A DNA stretch of 64,000 nucleotides. Origin: [Clostridium] citroniae WAL-17108 (GTDB lineage Bacteria; Bacillota; Clostridia; Lachnospirales; Lachnospiraceae). The stretch lies in the NCBI RefSeq assembly GCF_000233455.1, contig NZ_JH376422.1, positions 406,323 through 470,322 on the forward strand, given 5' to 3'. Position 1 is the stretch's first letter, and each line of letters opens with the position of its first letter. Positions 35,001 through 44,988 of this stretch are shown one piece after another. The notes under the pieces are model-generated. The model had not been told where the DNA came from. It saw nothing but the letters and a program-made list of their open reading frames with translations, and ran no database searches. A program made the translations under genes and the position numbers.

Positions 35001-36777
35001 AAGTTCTCGGAACTCTCAGCCCTTATTTTTCAAGGCTTTTCATTCCTTTATTATAAAAATCACCCACTTTTTTCACCAAAAAGCTTGACAAATTACTCAA
35101 AATTTGCGGCGAAGCCGATTGAATATATTTTATTTTCTTCGACTGGAGGCGATTTTTATGTTACCTTGTATCATCGGCGGCCATGCCGCCTATCAGGATT
35201 TTGTCCTGTCTCAAATTTTTCATTTTTACCCGGATCCTTTTTCCATTTCTAAGGATTCCTGGGAAACCATTATTGAATTTTGGCATCTTGATTTATCCTT
35301 AACTGATTCGCTTATGATGAATCGCTATTCCAGACTGGGACCTGAGCCTAGGCTCCCTTCCTGTATGCTTCGTTCCTATCTCTTATCTATTAAATTTAAG
35401 ATTACTTCCATTACCCGTTGGGCTGCTCTTTTGAAGGAAAATCCTCTTTATGCCATTCTTAGCGGCTTCTCCTTTGGTGACGTTCCTGGTATTGGTACTT
35501 TTTATGATTTTTTCTCCCGTTTGTGGGATTCTGATTCTGATAATCTTTCCCCAAAAGAGAGATTTCTGAAACCCAAAACAAAAAAGGGGATAAAGAAAGG
35601 GGATAAAACTCCGGCTGATACGGATTCTATTTCTTCCAGATTGCTTCCGTTTTTTCAGCGCCATCCTGTAAAACCTTCCCATGCCTTTTCTTTTATTTTC
35701 CGGCTCTACCACACTCAGTTCCTTGATATATCAATTAAAAACGGCCTCATTAACCCGGCAAAACTTTCTGTTGCCGGCGATGGCACTCCTGTAAAGACCT
35801 CATCACTTCTTCGAAAAAAACAAATCTGCAAATGTAAGGAAAACGGTATTTCTGACTGCAACTGTAAGCGTTTGTTTTCTCAGCCAGACACCAACTCCGG
35901 CTGGGATTCTTCAAGAGAATGCTATTTTAATGGTTACCACCTTTTCATGTTTGTCGCTTCCGATTCCTTTAGTGACCTTCCCGTTTTTCCTTTATTGGAG
36001 CGCGCTTCCAGACACGATATGCTGTCTTTTCTGCATACCTTTTTCAGCATGAAAGCTTACCTCCCTGATTTTCATCTGGAAAAGCTTCTTCTGGACTCTG
36101 CTATGGATGCCATTCCGGTCTATGAATACTGCAAAACAGCGGGGATAACTCCATTTATTGATTTGAGTAAAACAAACAATGGCAACTATAAGTATAAAGA
36201 TACCTTCACCATTGATCCGGATGGTGTTCCCCGCTGTCGGTTGGGCTTACGCATGCATCATGATGGCTATGAATCTAAGAAAAACCGCTGCAAGTACCGG
36301 TGTCCTAAAGCAAACCGCAAAAAAGGCTGCTTTTGTGAGACACCCTGCTCGCCTGCAAAATATGGGCGAACCGTGCATACCCAGTTAAAGGACAATCCAC
36401 GTATGTTTAACATACCGCCACGAGACAGTAAGGAATGGGATAAGGAGTATGGCAGAAGAACTTCTGTGGAACGCTCTAACAAGCGTGAGAAACAGGACTA
36501 TAAATTAGAAGACGGCAAACACCGCTCTACGAAGATGTGGTATTGCCGCCTCTATGGCATCATGATGTGCCAGCACCTTGATGCATGGAACATGCCCTCT
36601 GTTGAGGACTTTCAAAACGCTATCCAAGCCGCTTAGTTTGGGTTAGCAATATTATTTTAAAGCATAACTGCCGTTATGTCTATTTCTCATTCACAAAAAT
36701 ATCTTCTTTTTTTCAAAACTGCCAATATTCAATTTTCAATCTGCATTGGTATTTAACTTATCTAATTCCGAGAACTT
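35001..36777 (+). mobile_element. Complete insertion sequence between cas3 and cas5
   Basis: A 1777-base element with terminal inverted repeats AAGTTCTCGGAA at both ends carries one transposase gene and is flanked by a perfect 8-base duplication ATTTTTAT (34993-35000 and 36778-36785). That proves transposition into the cas operon. The family looks IS4/IS1182-like; I cannot settle which. Confidence 0.92.
35158..36636 (+). CDS. DDE transposase of the cas-operon insertion sequence
   Basis: The 492-residue transposase has an N-terminal helix-rich DNA-binding part (LPCIIGGHAAYQDFVLSQIF) and a DDE core with VAGDGTPVKT (first D), LLLDSAMDAIPVYEYC (second D) and TSVERSNKREKQDYKLED (E, with the Y-R/K context). 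A cysteine-rich insert (CKCKENGISDCNC) and a second one (CKYRCPKANRKKGCFCETPC) may bind zinc. GGAGGCGATTTTT precedes the ATG at 35158. The gene is intact and opposite to the cas operon. Confidence 0.9.
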   Translation: MLPCIIGGHAAYQDFVLSQIFHFYPDPFSISKDSWETIIEFWHLDLSLTDSLMMNRYSRLGPEPRLPSCMLRSYLLSIKFKITSITRWAALLKENPLYAILSGFSFGDVPGIGTFYDFFSRLWDSDSDNLSPKERFLKPKTKKGIKKGDKTPADTDSISSRLLPFFQRHPVKPSHAFSFIFRLYHTQFLDISIKNGLINPAKLSVAGDGTPVKTSSLLRKKQICKCKENGISDCNCKRLFSQPDTNSGWDSSRECYFNGYHLFMFVASDSFSDLPVFPLLERASRHDMLSFLHTFFSMKAYLPDFHLEKLLLDSAMDAIPVYEYCKTAGITPFIDLSKTNNGNYKYKDTFTIDPDGVPRCRLGLRMHHDGYESKKNRCKYRCPKANRKKGCFCETPCSPAKYGRTVHTQLKDNPRMFNIPPRDSKEWDKEYGRRTSVERSNKREKQDYKLEDGKHRSTKMWYCRLYGIMMCQHLDAWNMPSVEDFQNAIQAA

Positions 36778-36932
36778 ATTTTTATCTTTCTTTTATCTTT
36801 CTTTTAGCTTTCTGTCTATCTTTCTTTTAGCTTTCTTTTCAGCTTTCTTTTATCTTTCTTTTAGCTTTCTTTTCATCTTTCTTTTAGCTTTCTTTTAGCT
36901 CTCTTTTACCTCTCATTTTATCTTTCACTTTG
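36778..36932 (-). repeat. Purine-rich imperfect tandem repeat in the cas leader
   Basis: About 155 bases consist of variants of an 11-base unit, CTTTCTTTTAG on plus (CTAAAAGAAAG on the cas strand), with CTTTCTTTTAT and CTTTCTTTTCA variants. It lies directly upstream of the insertion sequence, so before the insertion it was the 5' leader of cas5. It encodes nothing visible. Confidence 0.8.
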
Positions 36933-36943
36933 TATGAATGCTA

Positions 36944-36980
36944 ATTATATAATACCATAAACTAATTTTTTACAATACAA
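36944..36980 (-). promoter_or_regulatory. Possible internal promoter for cas5-8c-7-4-1-2
   Basis: On minus TTGTAA (36970-36975), 17 bases and TTATAT (36947-36952), overlapping TATAAT, lie between cas3 and the purine repeat. The 360-base gap between cas3 and the insertion holds no gene. Confidence 0.35.
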
Positions 36981-37135
36981 TTTTCTGTTTTTCTATATGG
37001 GATTTTTTATTTTTGGGGTTCTATCATCTTTTATCTGCGTATTAGCATTTCCTTCCCGGTGAATTTGCCTTATTATCTGAATATTCTTACGAATCCACCG
37101 AAAAAGCCAGACCCATTCCAGCTCTCGCCGACATC

Positions 37136-39292
37136 CTATAACCAGATATCCATTCCCAGCTCTGCCTTAACCTGTAAACCTGTCTCATCTGAATAATTGC
37201 TACAGTCTTTTAAAACAAAGAAATCCTCCTTCAGCTCCTCCGACACGCTGACAAACATCCCTGCATCATACATTTTCCGAAACAAATTATCATAAACATT
37301 GACACAGTATTTCCCCGCTTCCCGAATCAGTTTTTTGTTAGCGCCTTTAAGCCTCAATTCCTCTGCAATTTCTTTCGCACGTTCCTGGGCAGGAATCAGA
37401 ATTGTCTTTGTATTCTGCTCGATCAGTTTAAATTCTTTTCCCACCGTAGCAAAGGCAAACCGCATTTTTTGAAATTCTTCCAGGATATTCTTTTTATCCA
37501 GGGCAGAGCCTTTGAATTGATACAGTCTGGTAAAATACTCCTGCACCGCGTCAAGAGAACCAATGTCTTCATATCTTCGGATTACCTGTTTTGCCGTATC
37601 GATCTGCTGTTCCTGTCCCGGAACCGTTCGTGACTCCTCCAGCTGAAAATAGCAGGCAAAGCTGCCAAGGGCATCCCTCTTCCCCTCTCTGTTGCACCGG
37701 CCCGCTGCCTGTATCATGGAATCCACACCGGCAAGTTCCCTGTATACGGTCTGAAAATCCAGGTCCACACCGGCTTCCACCAGACTGGTAGCAATTACGA
37801 TACATTTTTCTCCCGCCGCTAACCTCTCCCGTATAGTCTCCATCCGTTCCTGGCGGTGACGGGGATACATGAAAGTCGAAAGATGATAGACTCCCTCCCC
37901 CTTTATTTTCTCATACAGCTTTTGTACATTGTTCTTTGTATTCAAAATGCACAGCGCCTGTTCTTCGTTCCTCACCCTGTCTAAAAGTTCATCCTCTGTT
38001 ATTTTCCCCAAATTCTTAAATATGGCTCTCTTAAAAAACCGAAACTGCTCTTCCATGCGTGGACACAGCTCTGTATACTGCATGTCCTTTGGGAAAAAAT
38101 TTTGTAACGATGGCTGGGTTGCCGTACACAGTACAATACTGCTTTCATAATGGCGGATCAGCTCTTCCATCGAAGCGATACATGGCCGAAGATAATCATT
38201 GGGCAGCATCTGCGCCTCATCAAAAATGATAATGCTATTTGCAATATTATGTAATTTTCTGCATTTTGAGGACTTGTTGGAAAACAAAGACTCAAAAAAC
38301 TGGACATTGGTTGTCACAACGATTGGCAGATCCCAATTTTCCGCTGCCAATTGTTTCAACTTCAGTTCATCTGTGCTTTCATAATCAATACCGCTGTGGT
38401 GCTCCAGCACATTTTCCTCTCCCAGAATATGACTGAACACCTTTGCATTCTGCTCGATGATACTGGTATACGGAATGACGTAGATGATACGCTTCATTCC
38501 ATGCTCCGCTGCATGGTTCAGGGCAAATGCCAACGATGCCACCGTCTTACCTCCCCCGGTAGGAACGGTCAGGCGAAACAGCCCCTTCTTTTTCTTTCCC
38601 TTTTCGATACAGGATTTGAGAATCTCTGTCCTCCGCTCATTGATCGTATCCTGATCATCATTAACAAGCCATTTTGCTATATGGCGGTTGAGTTTTTCCA
38701 AAAGAACCGGGATCGTTTCTCCCGTTATTCTGCTGGTTTCACCATCTTTCATAAAATCCTCTGTATTGAGATAATCAGCATCTACAAGGCAGGAATACAG
38801 CATACGGATTAAAAAGCTCATGGAAAAGGTTAGATCTTTCTTTTCTGCCGCTGATAAAACAGGAGGAGGGAGCGGAGGGATAGAAATCTCCTCCTGATAA
38901 GCTCCATAGTCTTCTACCCTCTTCTTCATTCTACCTGCAAAGGTCCCTCGATCTCCCGTATCCGCACTTGTCCCTGTATCCGGCAGACCGGCATGGTGGC
39001 CGGCAATACAGTACGCCGGTGCGACATAATAACTGCCTTTCTCTTTCCCTAACCTCAGGCACAACTGCGCTCCCGCCGTGGCATGGTCCGCCTTCTCGCC
39101 GCTTCCCATGATACGCCCCTGGAATTTAGTGGAATATTTCCCTATGTCATGAAGCATCCCGCAGAAATATCCCCATTCTCCATAGCCAAATTCTTCTGCA
39201 AATTCTTTTGCAAGAAGCGCTGTTCCCTCTAAATGGCTTTTTATACTCTGCTCCCGTTGTTTGTCCTCACTGATATGCGCCAGATATTTCAT
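37136..39292 (-). CDS. cas3: Cas3 HD nuclease-helicase, type I-C
   Basis: The 718-residue protein has an N-terminal HD domain (CGMLHDIGKYS, His48-Asp49, plus DHATAGAQL and IAGHHAG) and a superfamily 2 helicase with Walker A VPTGGGKTVAS, DEAH-type IIFDEAQMLP, STATQ-type VLCTATQPS and QAAGRCNREGK. It is recruited by Cascade to cut and reel DNA. Length is somewhat shorter than the 750-800 typical, with no motif missing. It begins 53 bases after the pRiA4b-like gene on the same strand, so it may be driven by the upstream TOTE promoter. Confidence 0.95.
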   Translation of the reverse strand: MKYLAHISEDKQREQSIKSHLEGTALLAKEFAEEFGYGEWGYFCGMLHDIGKYSTKFQGRIMGSGEKADHATAGAQLCLRLGKEKGSYYVAPAYCIAGHHAGLPDTGTSADTGDRGTFAGRMKKRVEDYGAYQEEISIPPLPPPVLSAAEKKDLTFSMSFLIRMLYSCLVDADYLNTEDFMKDGETSRITGETIPVLLEKLNRHIAKWLVNDDQDTINERRTEILKSCIEKGKKKKGLFRLTVPTGGGKTVASLAFALNHAAEHGMKRIIYVIPYTSIIEQNAKVFSHILGEENVLEHHSGIDYESTDELKLKQLAAENWDLPIVVTTNVQFFESLFSNKSSKCRKLHNIANSIIIFDEAQMLPNDYLRPCIASMEELIRHYESSIVLCTATQPSLQNFFPKDMQYTELCPRMEEQFRFFKRAIFKNLGKITEDELLDRVRNEEQALCILNTKNNVQKLYEKIKGEGVYHLSTFMYPRHRQERMETIRERLAAGEKCIVIATSLVEAGVDLDFQTVYRELAGVDSMIQAAGRCNREGKRDALGSFACYFQLEESRTVPGQEQQIDTAKQVIRRYEDIGSLDAVQEYFTRLYQFKGSALDKKNILEEFQKMRFAFATVGKEFKLIEQNTKTILIPAQERAKEIAEELRLKGANKKLIREAGKYCVNVYDNLFRKMYDAGMFVSVSEELKEDFFVLKDCSNYSDETGLQVKAELGMDIWL

Positions 39293-39344
39293 GGGGGCTC
39301 CTTTCTGATGTAGATTGGCTGTTGGTTTTATTTTCTCTCACTTC

Positions 39345-40745
39345 CTAAAACGGCAATTCCTCCTCAAACAGTGACAACTGATGGTATCCATCCTTCCTGC
39401 CGTCTTTCTCATATTCTCCCCATGTATATCCTTTCAGCACTGCAGACGGAAGTTCATTCCGAAACTCGCGAAATACCTTCCTCATGGCCTTTGTTAAAGG
39501 CATGTTATTTTCTTTCATTACACCATCAATCCATGTGAAATATTCCTGTTCTGTGTCTCCCATGGCAACACATTTTACTAAATGCTCCAAAAAAGCTTCT
39601 GTATCTTCCGGGCTCCATCGTCTCTCCCAAAATAGATAGTGAAACGTTTTTCCATAAACCGGACAGGCCCCTCTCCAGCTTCCTGCCAGAAGCGCATCTT
39701 CTGCTTCCTTATCCAAAGTACAGTACCGCTTTACAGGATATTTCTTCCGTCTTTGCAAAATCACCTCTGTGATTTCACTGCAAAAAGAGCTTATGTAAAT
39801 GGTCCCATCTGCCCCTGTCTTATTATTCCAGAACTTCCAATGATTAAGCTTTTCTATTATGTCTTCAAACAGTTCCTTTGAACACCCGGAAACGCTTTCT
39901 ATCTCACATAATAATTCATAGAGCATATCCTGTTCAACCACTCCATAAATTCCCACCAGTGCTACGATCACATGTTCAAGATCATACCGCTTCTGAAGAT
40001 TATCCCAAATCCCATACTCCTTATAATCTGCTTTTCCCCGCTTAACCCTTAAAAACAAATGTGTCTCACTCTCGTCCACCTCAACGAGTCCGGCTTTCTC
40101 CAGTCGATACAGCAACTCTATTTCTTCATCGCCAGCCATTGGAAGATCCTCTTTGACAAGACGAATCCACATATTTTGAAGGATTGCCGGTATTGACATC
40201 AGCTTCTCTTTGACAACCGCGTCATCTTCATAGACCGGCGTAATTGCCAAATCATCCGCTGCCGCAAAACCATCCTCATCAAACTCCCCCTCATCGTAAC
40301 TGTCCTCTTCACCATCCCAATCTTCGTCGTTTTCCCAATCCTCGTCCCAGTTCGGATATTGACATAGTTCTCCCTGTCTAAATGTTATCTTGGCCGGGAT
40401 TTTCAAATCTGTCTCGTTGACTTTCATTACAGTAATATAAAACATCCAGTCATCGCCAAAATCGTATAAATATAGATACTTATTTTTTACAACCGGATTT
40501 ACATCCTGCAGCCGAACCCGGTCCGCACGTTTCCCCTGTTTTCCCATCGGATGATAGATTCCATTGGGATCATAAGCCTTTCGATTCAGACTGAACATAT
40601 ACAAATGGTCTTTGTCGAATTCAAATGCATCTAAAATACAGTCGCTTAGCTCTGCAAACGTCCTGTCTCCGCTGATCTCCATAATCCGGTAAATGTTGCG
40701 GTTAAACGCCGATTCGATTTTTAATTGATAGCAAAGATATGACAT
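39345..40745 (-). CDS. Plasmid pRiA4b ORF-3-like protein
   Basis: The 466-residue protein starts with the pRiA4_ORF3 domain: YQLKIESAFNRNIYRIMEIS, DDWMFYITV and the YLYDFGDDW core, about 1-115. A very acidic stretch of 35 residues follows (EDWENDEDWDGEEDSYDEGE, about 130-165), then a helical region with no recognised domain. The molecular role of the family is unknown. It starts one base after the stop of the TOTE-like gene and ends 52 bases before cas3, so it joins the two modules. Confidence 0.75.
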   Translation of the reverse strand: MSYLCYQLKIESAFNRNIYRIMEISGDRTFAELSDCILDAFEFDKDHLYMFSLNRKAYDPNGIYHPMGKQGKRADRVRLQDVNPVVKNKYLYLYDFGDDWMFYITVMKVNETDLKIPAKITFRQGELCQYPNWDEDWENDEDWDGEEDSYDEGEFDEDGFAAADDLAITPVYEDDAVVKEKLMSIPAILQNMWIRLVKEDLPMAGDEEIELLYRLEKAGLVEVDESETHLFLRVKRGKADYKEYGIWDNLQKRYDLEHVIVALVGIYGVVEQDMLYELLCEIESVSGCSKELFEDIIEKLNHWKFWNNKTGADGTIYISSFCSEITEVILQRRKKYPVKRYCTLDKEAEDALLAGSWRGACPVYGKTFHYLFWERRWSPEDTEAFLEHLVKCVAMGDTEQEYFTWIDGVMKENNMPLTKAMRKVFREFRNELPSAVLKGYTWGEYEKDGRKDGYHQLSLFEEELPF

Positions 40746-40746
40746 T

Positions 40747-43710
40747 TTATCGATCTCCCCCCTCCTCTTTTTCCGCTACAATCTCCAAGAGCTCTGCTGC
40801 CACCTGCGCCGACTTAATTCTCATCAAATTGTCCCAGGCATCTTGTTTCCCCAAAAGATTCATGCCACCATGCCATACAAGCTCATCATCTATGATTGCA
40901 AAATGCTCTGCAATATCCTCTCCTGTGATCACATGAATACCGTTTCGCTGCATTTCACATATTAGTCCGTAACAAAATTCCGAACTCCCATAAGAAAGAT
41001 TCTGAGGATCCAATGTAACAACAGTCACCCCGCATCCAGCTTCCTGTCTTGCTTTCACAAGATAAGAAAAACGTTTTACCTTTTCCATTGTAAGCTCAGG
41101 GCTTGAAACAATAATTCTCTTCTCCGCTTCTATCAGATCCTGTTCAAATACATCCGTATAATTATCACTGTCATAAATAGCATTTGCAGTCTGCTTTGGA
41201 AAAATTCCATTTGCAATCAACTGAAATCCTGTACGTTTGTATGTTCGCAGCCGCTTAGCATACATATTATCAAAGGTCCTGATGTGTGAGTCTATATAAT
41301 CATAGACAATAACTTCGCTCTTGCCCTCATAATCACGGTTCAGCCTTCCCAGGTACTGCTCCAGCCGTCCGGAAAATGAAACCGGCGCGGCCAGCATCAG
41401 CGTATCTAGTCTCGGATAATCAAAACCTTCTCCTATCTTCTGACCTGCCGCCACCAAAATAAGGCTCTGATTCCTGGAGATCTCTTTTAATTGCTGCCTT
41501 ACATGTGAGTTTTCTTTATCACTATTATCTCCATAGAGAATCAATACATGATCCGCATCCATTTGCAGATGATCATACAGATATTTTGCCTGTTCTTTAT
41601 ATCTGGTCAGAATGACCGGCGTTCTTCCTTTTTTCACACATGCGATCGTATCCTCAAGAATCATATCGTTCCGAGCACGGCTGCTGCTGATCAGGGAATA
41701 TGCTTCATTAATATCACTTCTGCTCTCATCGGTATCAATTACTCTTGTATATCTCGGATACACATAATGACCGATCCGCTGCTCAATAGCGCGTTCCTTT
41801 GCCGTATAATGGTGACGGACCGGTCCCAGCAGCATATAAATGATTTTATCCAGATTATCACTTCTGTTAGGCGTTGCCGAACCCCCGTACACATATCTGG
41901 CATTGACCTTTTGCATCACTTCTACCGAGGTATTAGAACCGCAATGATGACACTCATCCATCAAAACCATACCATAAGAATTAATGCGGTCATTAAATTT
42001 TCCTTTACTATAAACAGATCCCACCATCGCCACATCTATAATACCGGTCAGCGTATTCTTACTTCCATGCAGAATTCCGATCACACTTTCCCTACGTTTT
42101 TCCCTGCCGCTTTTCGTTTTATAGATTGGCGGTTCCTCATCTATTATCAGGAATTTATTCAGTTCATCTACCCACTGTTCCAGCAGTTCCTTACTTTGAA
42201 TCAATATGAGTGTGTTTACTTTTCTTTCTGAAATCAGATAACTGCATACTACCGTTTTTCCAAAGGCAGTCGCTGCACTAAGCACTCCCTGATCATAGGC
42301 AAGCAGCCTGTTTGCCGCCAAATCCTGCTGCATCCGAAGATCTCCTTGAAAGGTAACCCTTATCGGTCTTCCCTTTTCCCTGTGGTCCTCGATTTCATAG
42401 TCGATTCCTGCTTCCCGGCAGGATGCTATCAGACTGTCACGAAGTCCTCTCGGAATACAGATATAGCCATCCTCATCCTTCCCCATATATACTGCACTGA
42501 AATTATAATAATTGAAATAACCAAGTCTTTTATTTTTATAAAACACGGGGTTATCAAATGCCGCCATGCTTCTAATCTGATTTTGCAGATGCGGCATTAA
42601 ATTCAGTGCATCAACATATACACCGTTCCCCAGTATAATATGCATTTTTCCTATAACATCCGACTTCACAAAGCCATCCTTTTTTCTCCATGGTTTAGGT
42701 CTGTTTTGTTGCATAACCGCAACTGGAATGTCTCCATAACCCGAAAGCTCTTCCTGCCAGTCTTTCATCCGTCTTATGATATCCTCCATGGAAAGTTTCT
42801 TTGTATGATTCAAAAGAATATCCCACTGATCCGGATAAGCATTCCAGTTTTTATCGACAAATGCACTGTTTCCAGTTTTAAGTGCCCTTCCCTGTAATGG
42901 CAGTGCTATCAAATTTCCTATACTGCTTGCCACATCCTGTGACGGGTACATGCGGTCATAATATTAAGATGATTTCAGATTAATAGATGCAGACCCTTTG
43001 TCCAATAACAAAAATCCGAAATTTCTTGCAAGAGATGCAGATACCGGTTTCTTAAAAAAGATCCATACATGAGCACCCCTGCCGGACCTTGACCGTTCCA
43101 CCAGGGGTGTAATACCGTTACTATCACAGATTAATCGCAGTGCATCAACTTCCTCATTCCATTCTTCCGTAACATTAGCAAAATCCGTCTGCTCCGCTCC
43201 TTTTTCATGATGATCAATATCAAATACAATAAATCGGCAAGTGCCATCAGAAAATAGCGGATATACCCCCAGTACGTCAGATCCATCTTCTTTATATCCA
43301 ACAAGATGATCTATTATTTTTTCCGGCGTAAGCTTCGTCCATTCCCTATGTTCACAAGCTTCACAGCTTAATTTCTCTTTGCGCTGCTTCGGACATATCC
43401 TGTCATTCCATCTGTTATTGCACTGTGGAAAATAGCCGCCTTTTCTTCCTCTTTTAGCATACACATCCGTTCGGCCCCAGAAAAATGAAAAAAACTGGTT
43501 AGCCAAATCCTTTGTAATATATCTGTCCAGGATGCGCCCACCCTGATCCGGATCATACTCTTCAATTTTCTCAATTTTCTCTATAAAAATATTGGACGTT
43601 TCACAGGGAATATTGGCCCTTGACAGCTGGTCTTTTAATCGTCTGTTTTCGTCTTGAAGACTCCGTATTATATTTCGGAGAGAATCCAGATTGTATGCTT
43701 GTATGTGCAT
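40747..43710 (-). pseudogene. TOTE-type primase-helicase-PLD gene split by an in-frame ochre codon
   Basis: Two frames that look separate (42964-43710 and 40747-42951) are the same phase and separated only by TAA at 42964-42966 followed by four codons (YYDR). Joined they give about 987 residues in TOTE conflict-system order: a coiled coil (8-30); a Cys-rich zinc cluster (97-119); an archaeo-eukaryotic primase with FDID (Asp164, Asp166) and GAHVWIFF (His214); a superfamily 2 helicase (Walker A ATAFGKTV, DECH in LMDECHHCG, YLGRLNRD); and a PLD-like C-terminus with a degenerate motif (HFAIID, then HGGMNLLG). The downstream part could be restarted at 42951 as a helicase, but the fused protein is lost. 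Confidence 0.85.
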
Positions 43711-43772
43711 GAAAATGGCACCTGCCTTTTTATAAATTTCCTGTCACTTTTATTTTTACTCATCCCCATCTG

Positions 43773-43934
43773 TTACACTATTCGTTTTTTTGATCGTAAA
43801 CGATCTACCGTGTACGTTTTTGACGCATGAAGAACTTCACGTATTGTGTTACGTGAACTGTGGACGCTTGCAGTGATTTGGTGCTGCGAATATCCGAGGC
43901 TGTCAAGCCTAAGTATCTCTCGATAATTCACCAT
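43773..43934 (-). pseudogene. IS21-family IstA N-terminal fragment
   Basis: MVNYREILRLDSLGYSQHQI and SRNTIREVLHAS match the N-terminal helix-turn-helix of IS21 IstA transposases. The frame ends after about 53 residues; the catalytic domain and IstB are missing. Confidence 0.7.
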
Positions 43935-44029
43935 AATTATCGACTTTCTGTAATGATAGTCGCACATCTGTGTGCCAATCTCATTATAAGATAAATATAT
44001 CTGAATGGCTCTCCCTCTCATAAGGGTGG

Positions 44030-44400
44030 GTCAGTTCATTCGTAAAGATGGGTCTAAAAGTTCGCGCATGTATGTGTCCGCGGTCAGAATATACATATGG
44101 GTAGCTTCACATATGATAATAGTGCCATAGGTATACCTTTTTGAAAGCAAAATCATCAACCCCAATGGTACTTACACGTTTTACTTCTTCCTATAGTCTA
44201 AAACACTTTGTAAGCAGGCGGATCACACTATCCCCACCTATTTTAAAGTTCATGGCTCTGCAGATACAAAACAGCCTTCGTAGCTGGTTTTTATTACTAA
44301 TGTACAGACAAAGTCAGCGCAACGATCCGTCATCCTGCTATAGTAACTCAGAAACCCATTAACTGTTTCAACAAAAGTCGTAATGTTACAGTTTGGATTA
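44030..44400 (-). pseudogene. ISL3-family transposase remnant
   Basis: On minus the sequence reads STIGVDDFAFKK and, after a frameshift, RYTYGTIIICEATHMYI, the first catalytic region of ISL3 transposases (usual form DDFAFRKRHSYGT). Several stops lie upstream in the same piece. Both ends are lost into neighbouring remnants. Confidence 0.6.
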
Positions 44401-44405
44401 TCACA

Positions 44406-44516
44406 CTAGGATTCATATATGTTTACGAAAAGCCAGAGACCATCGATAGATTTTCGCATATCGGTGTACCCGCAGACGATATAGACCGCGTCCACACCAG
44501 AAAAGTCGTCTAGCAT
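44406..44516 (-). pseudogene. IS66 TnpB fragment
   Basis: MLDDFSGVDAVYIVCGYTDM and RKSIDG are the start of the IS66 accessory protein TnpB (usual form CGYTDMRKSIDGL). It stops at TAG after 36 residues where ISL3 sequence begins. Its ATG overlaps the TnpA end as in intact IS66 elements. Confidence 0.75.
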
Positions 44517-44887
44517 GACTGCGCCTTCATCATCTGGAATATCATTGTAAGCAGACCTGAATTACTGATTTTTATCCGAATGTCACCCATCATAAGTTCA
44601 ATCGTATGCGCAGCGTCAGGATCTGCTGCAGTCATATGTGCCCCGGCTTTTTCTGGAACCGGAGCCGGGTCTATGCCAATCCTGACCACATCCTGGTGTG
44701 AAATAAAGTCCAGGATATACAGGTTGTCAGATAGAGCGTCTGAATCTAGAATAGCACAGGCTTTCTTCCAGAGTCTGGTAACCGCATTATAAAAGCTGCT
44801 TAGCGGGATATTGTGCCGCTCACACTAGGCATTATCAGCCATACCGCTCTGGCGGTGCTGTGAACGGCGGGGATTATATCTGGCCAT
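44510..44887 (-). pseudogene. IS66 TnpA with internal amber codon
   Basis: The frame from ATG 44887 reads MARYNPRRSQHRQSGMADNA, TAG at 44825-44827, then CERHNIPLSSFYNAVTRLWK and on to a normal stop at 44510, the layout of IS66 accessory TnpA (125 residues). It is dead through the stop and the loss of downstream genes. GGAGGACG precedes the ATG. It borders the last gene of the phosphorothioate-type cassette. Confidence 0.7.
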
Positions 44888-44988
44888 GATCGTCCTCCAA
44901 AATGAAAGTATGGTGAAATACTACTTGGTTACCATTATGGAGGAATTGGAGCTTATTTACAATACGCCCAATATTTCGGCGCTTACTT

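Noticed and set aside
35158..36636. Insertion-sequence gene as a CRISPR-associated transposase
   Set aside because: Flanking target duplications and inverted repeats show an ordinary IS inserted by chance; it shares no strand or operon with cas genes.
40747..42951. Stand-alone helicase gene next to a stand-alone primase gene
   Set aside because: Both are in the same frame with five codons between and form one normal-length TOTE protein; a single TAA explains the split.
31589..44827. Genome-wide reassignment of TAG/TAA as sense codons
   Set aside because: All other genes end normally at TAA, TAG and TGA, and only a few genes in one block are affected.
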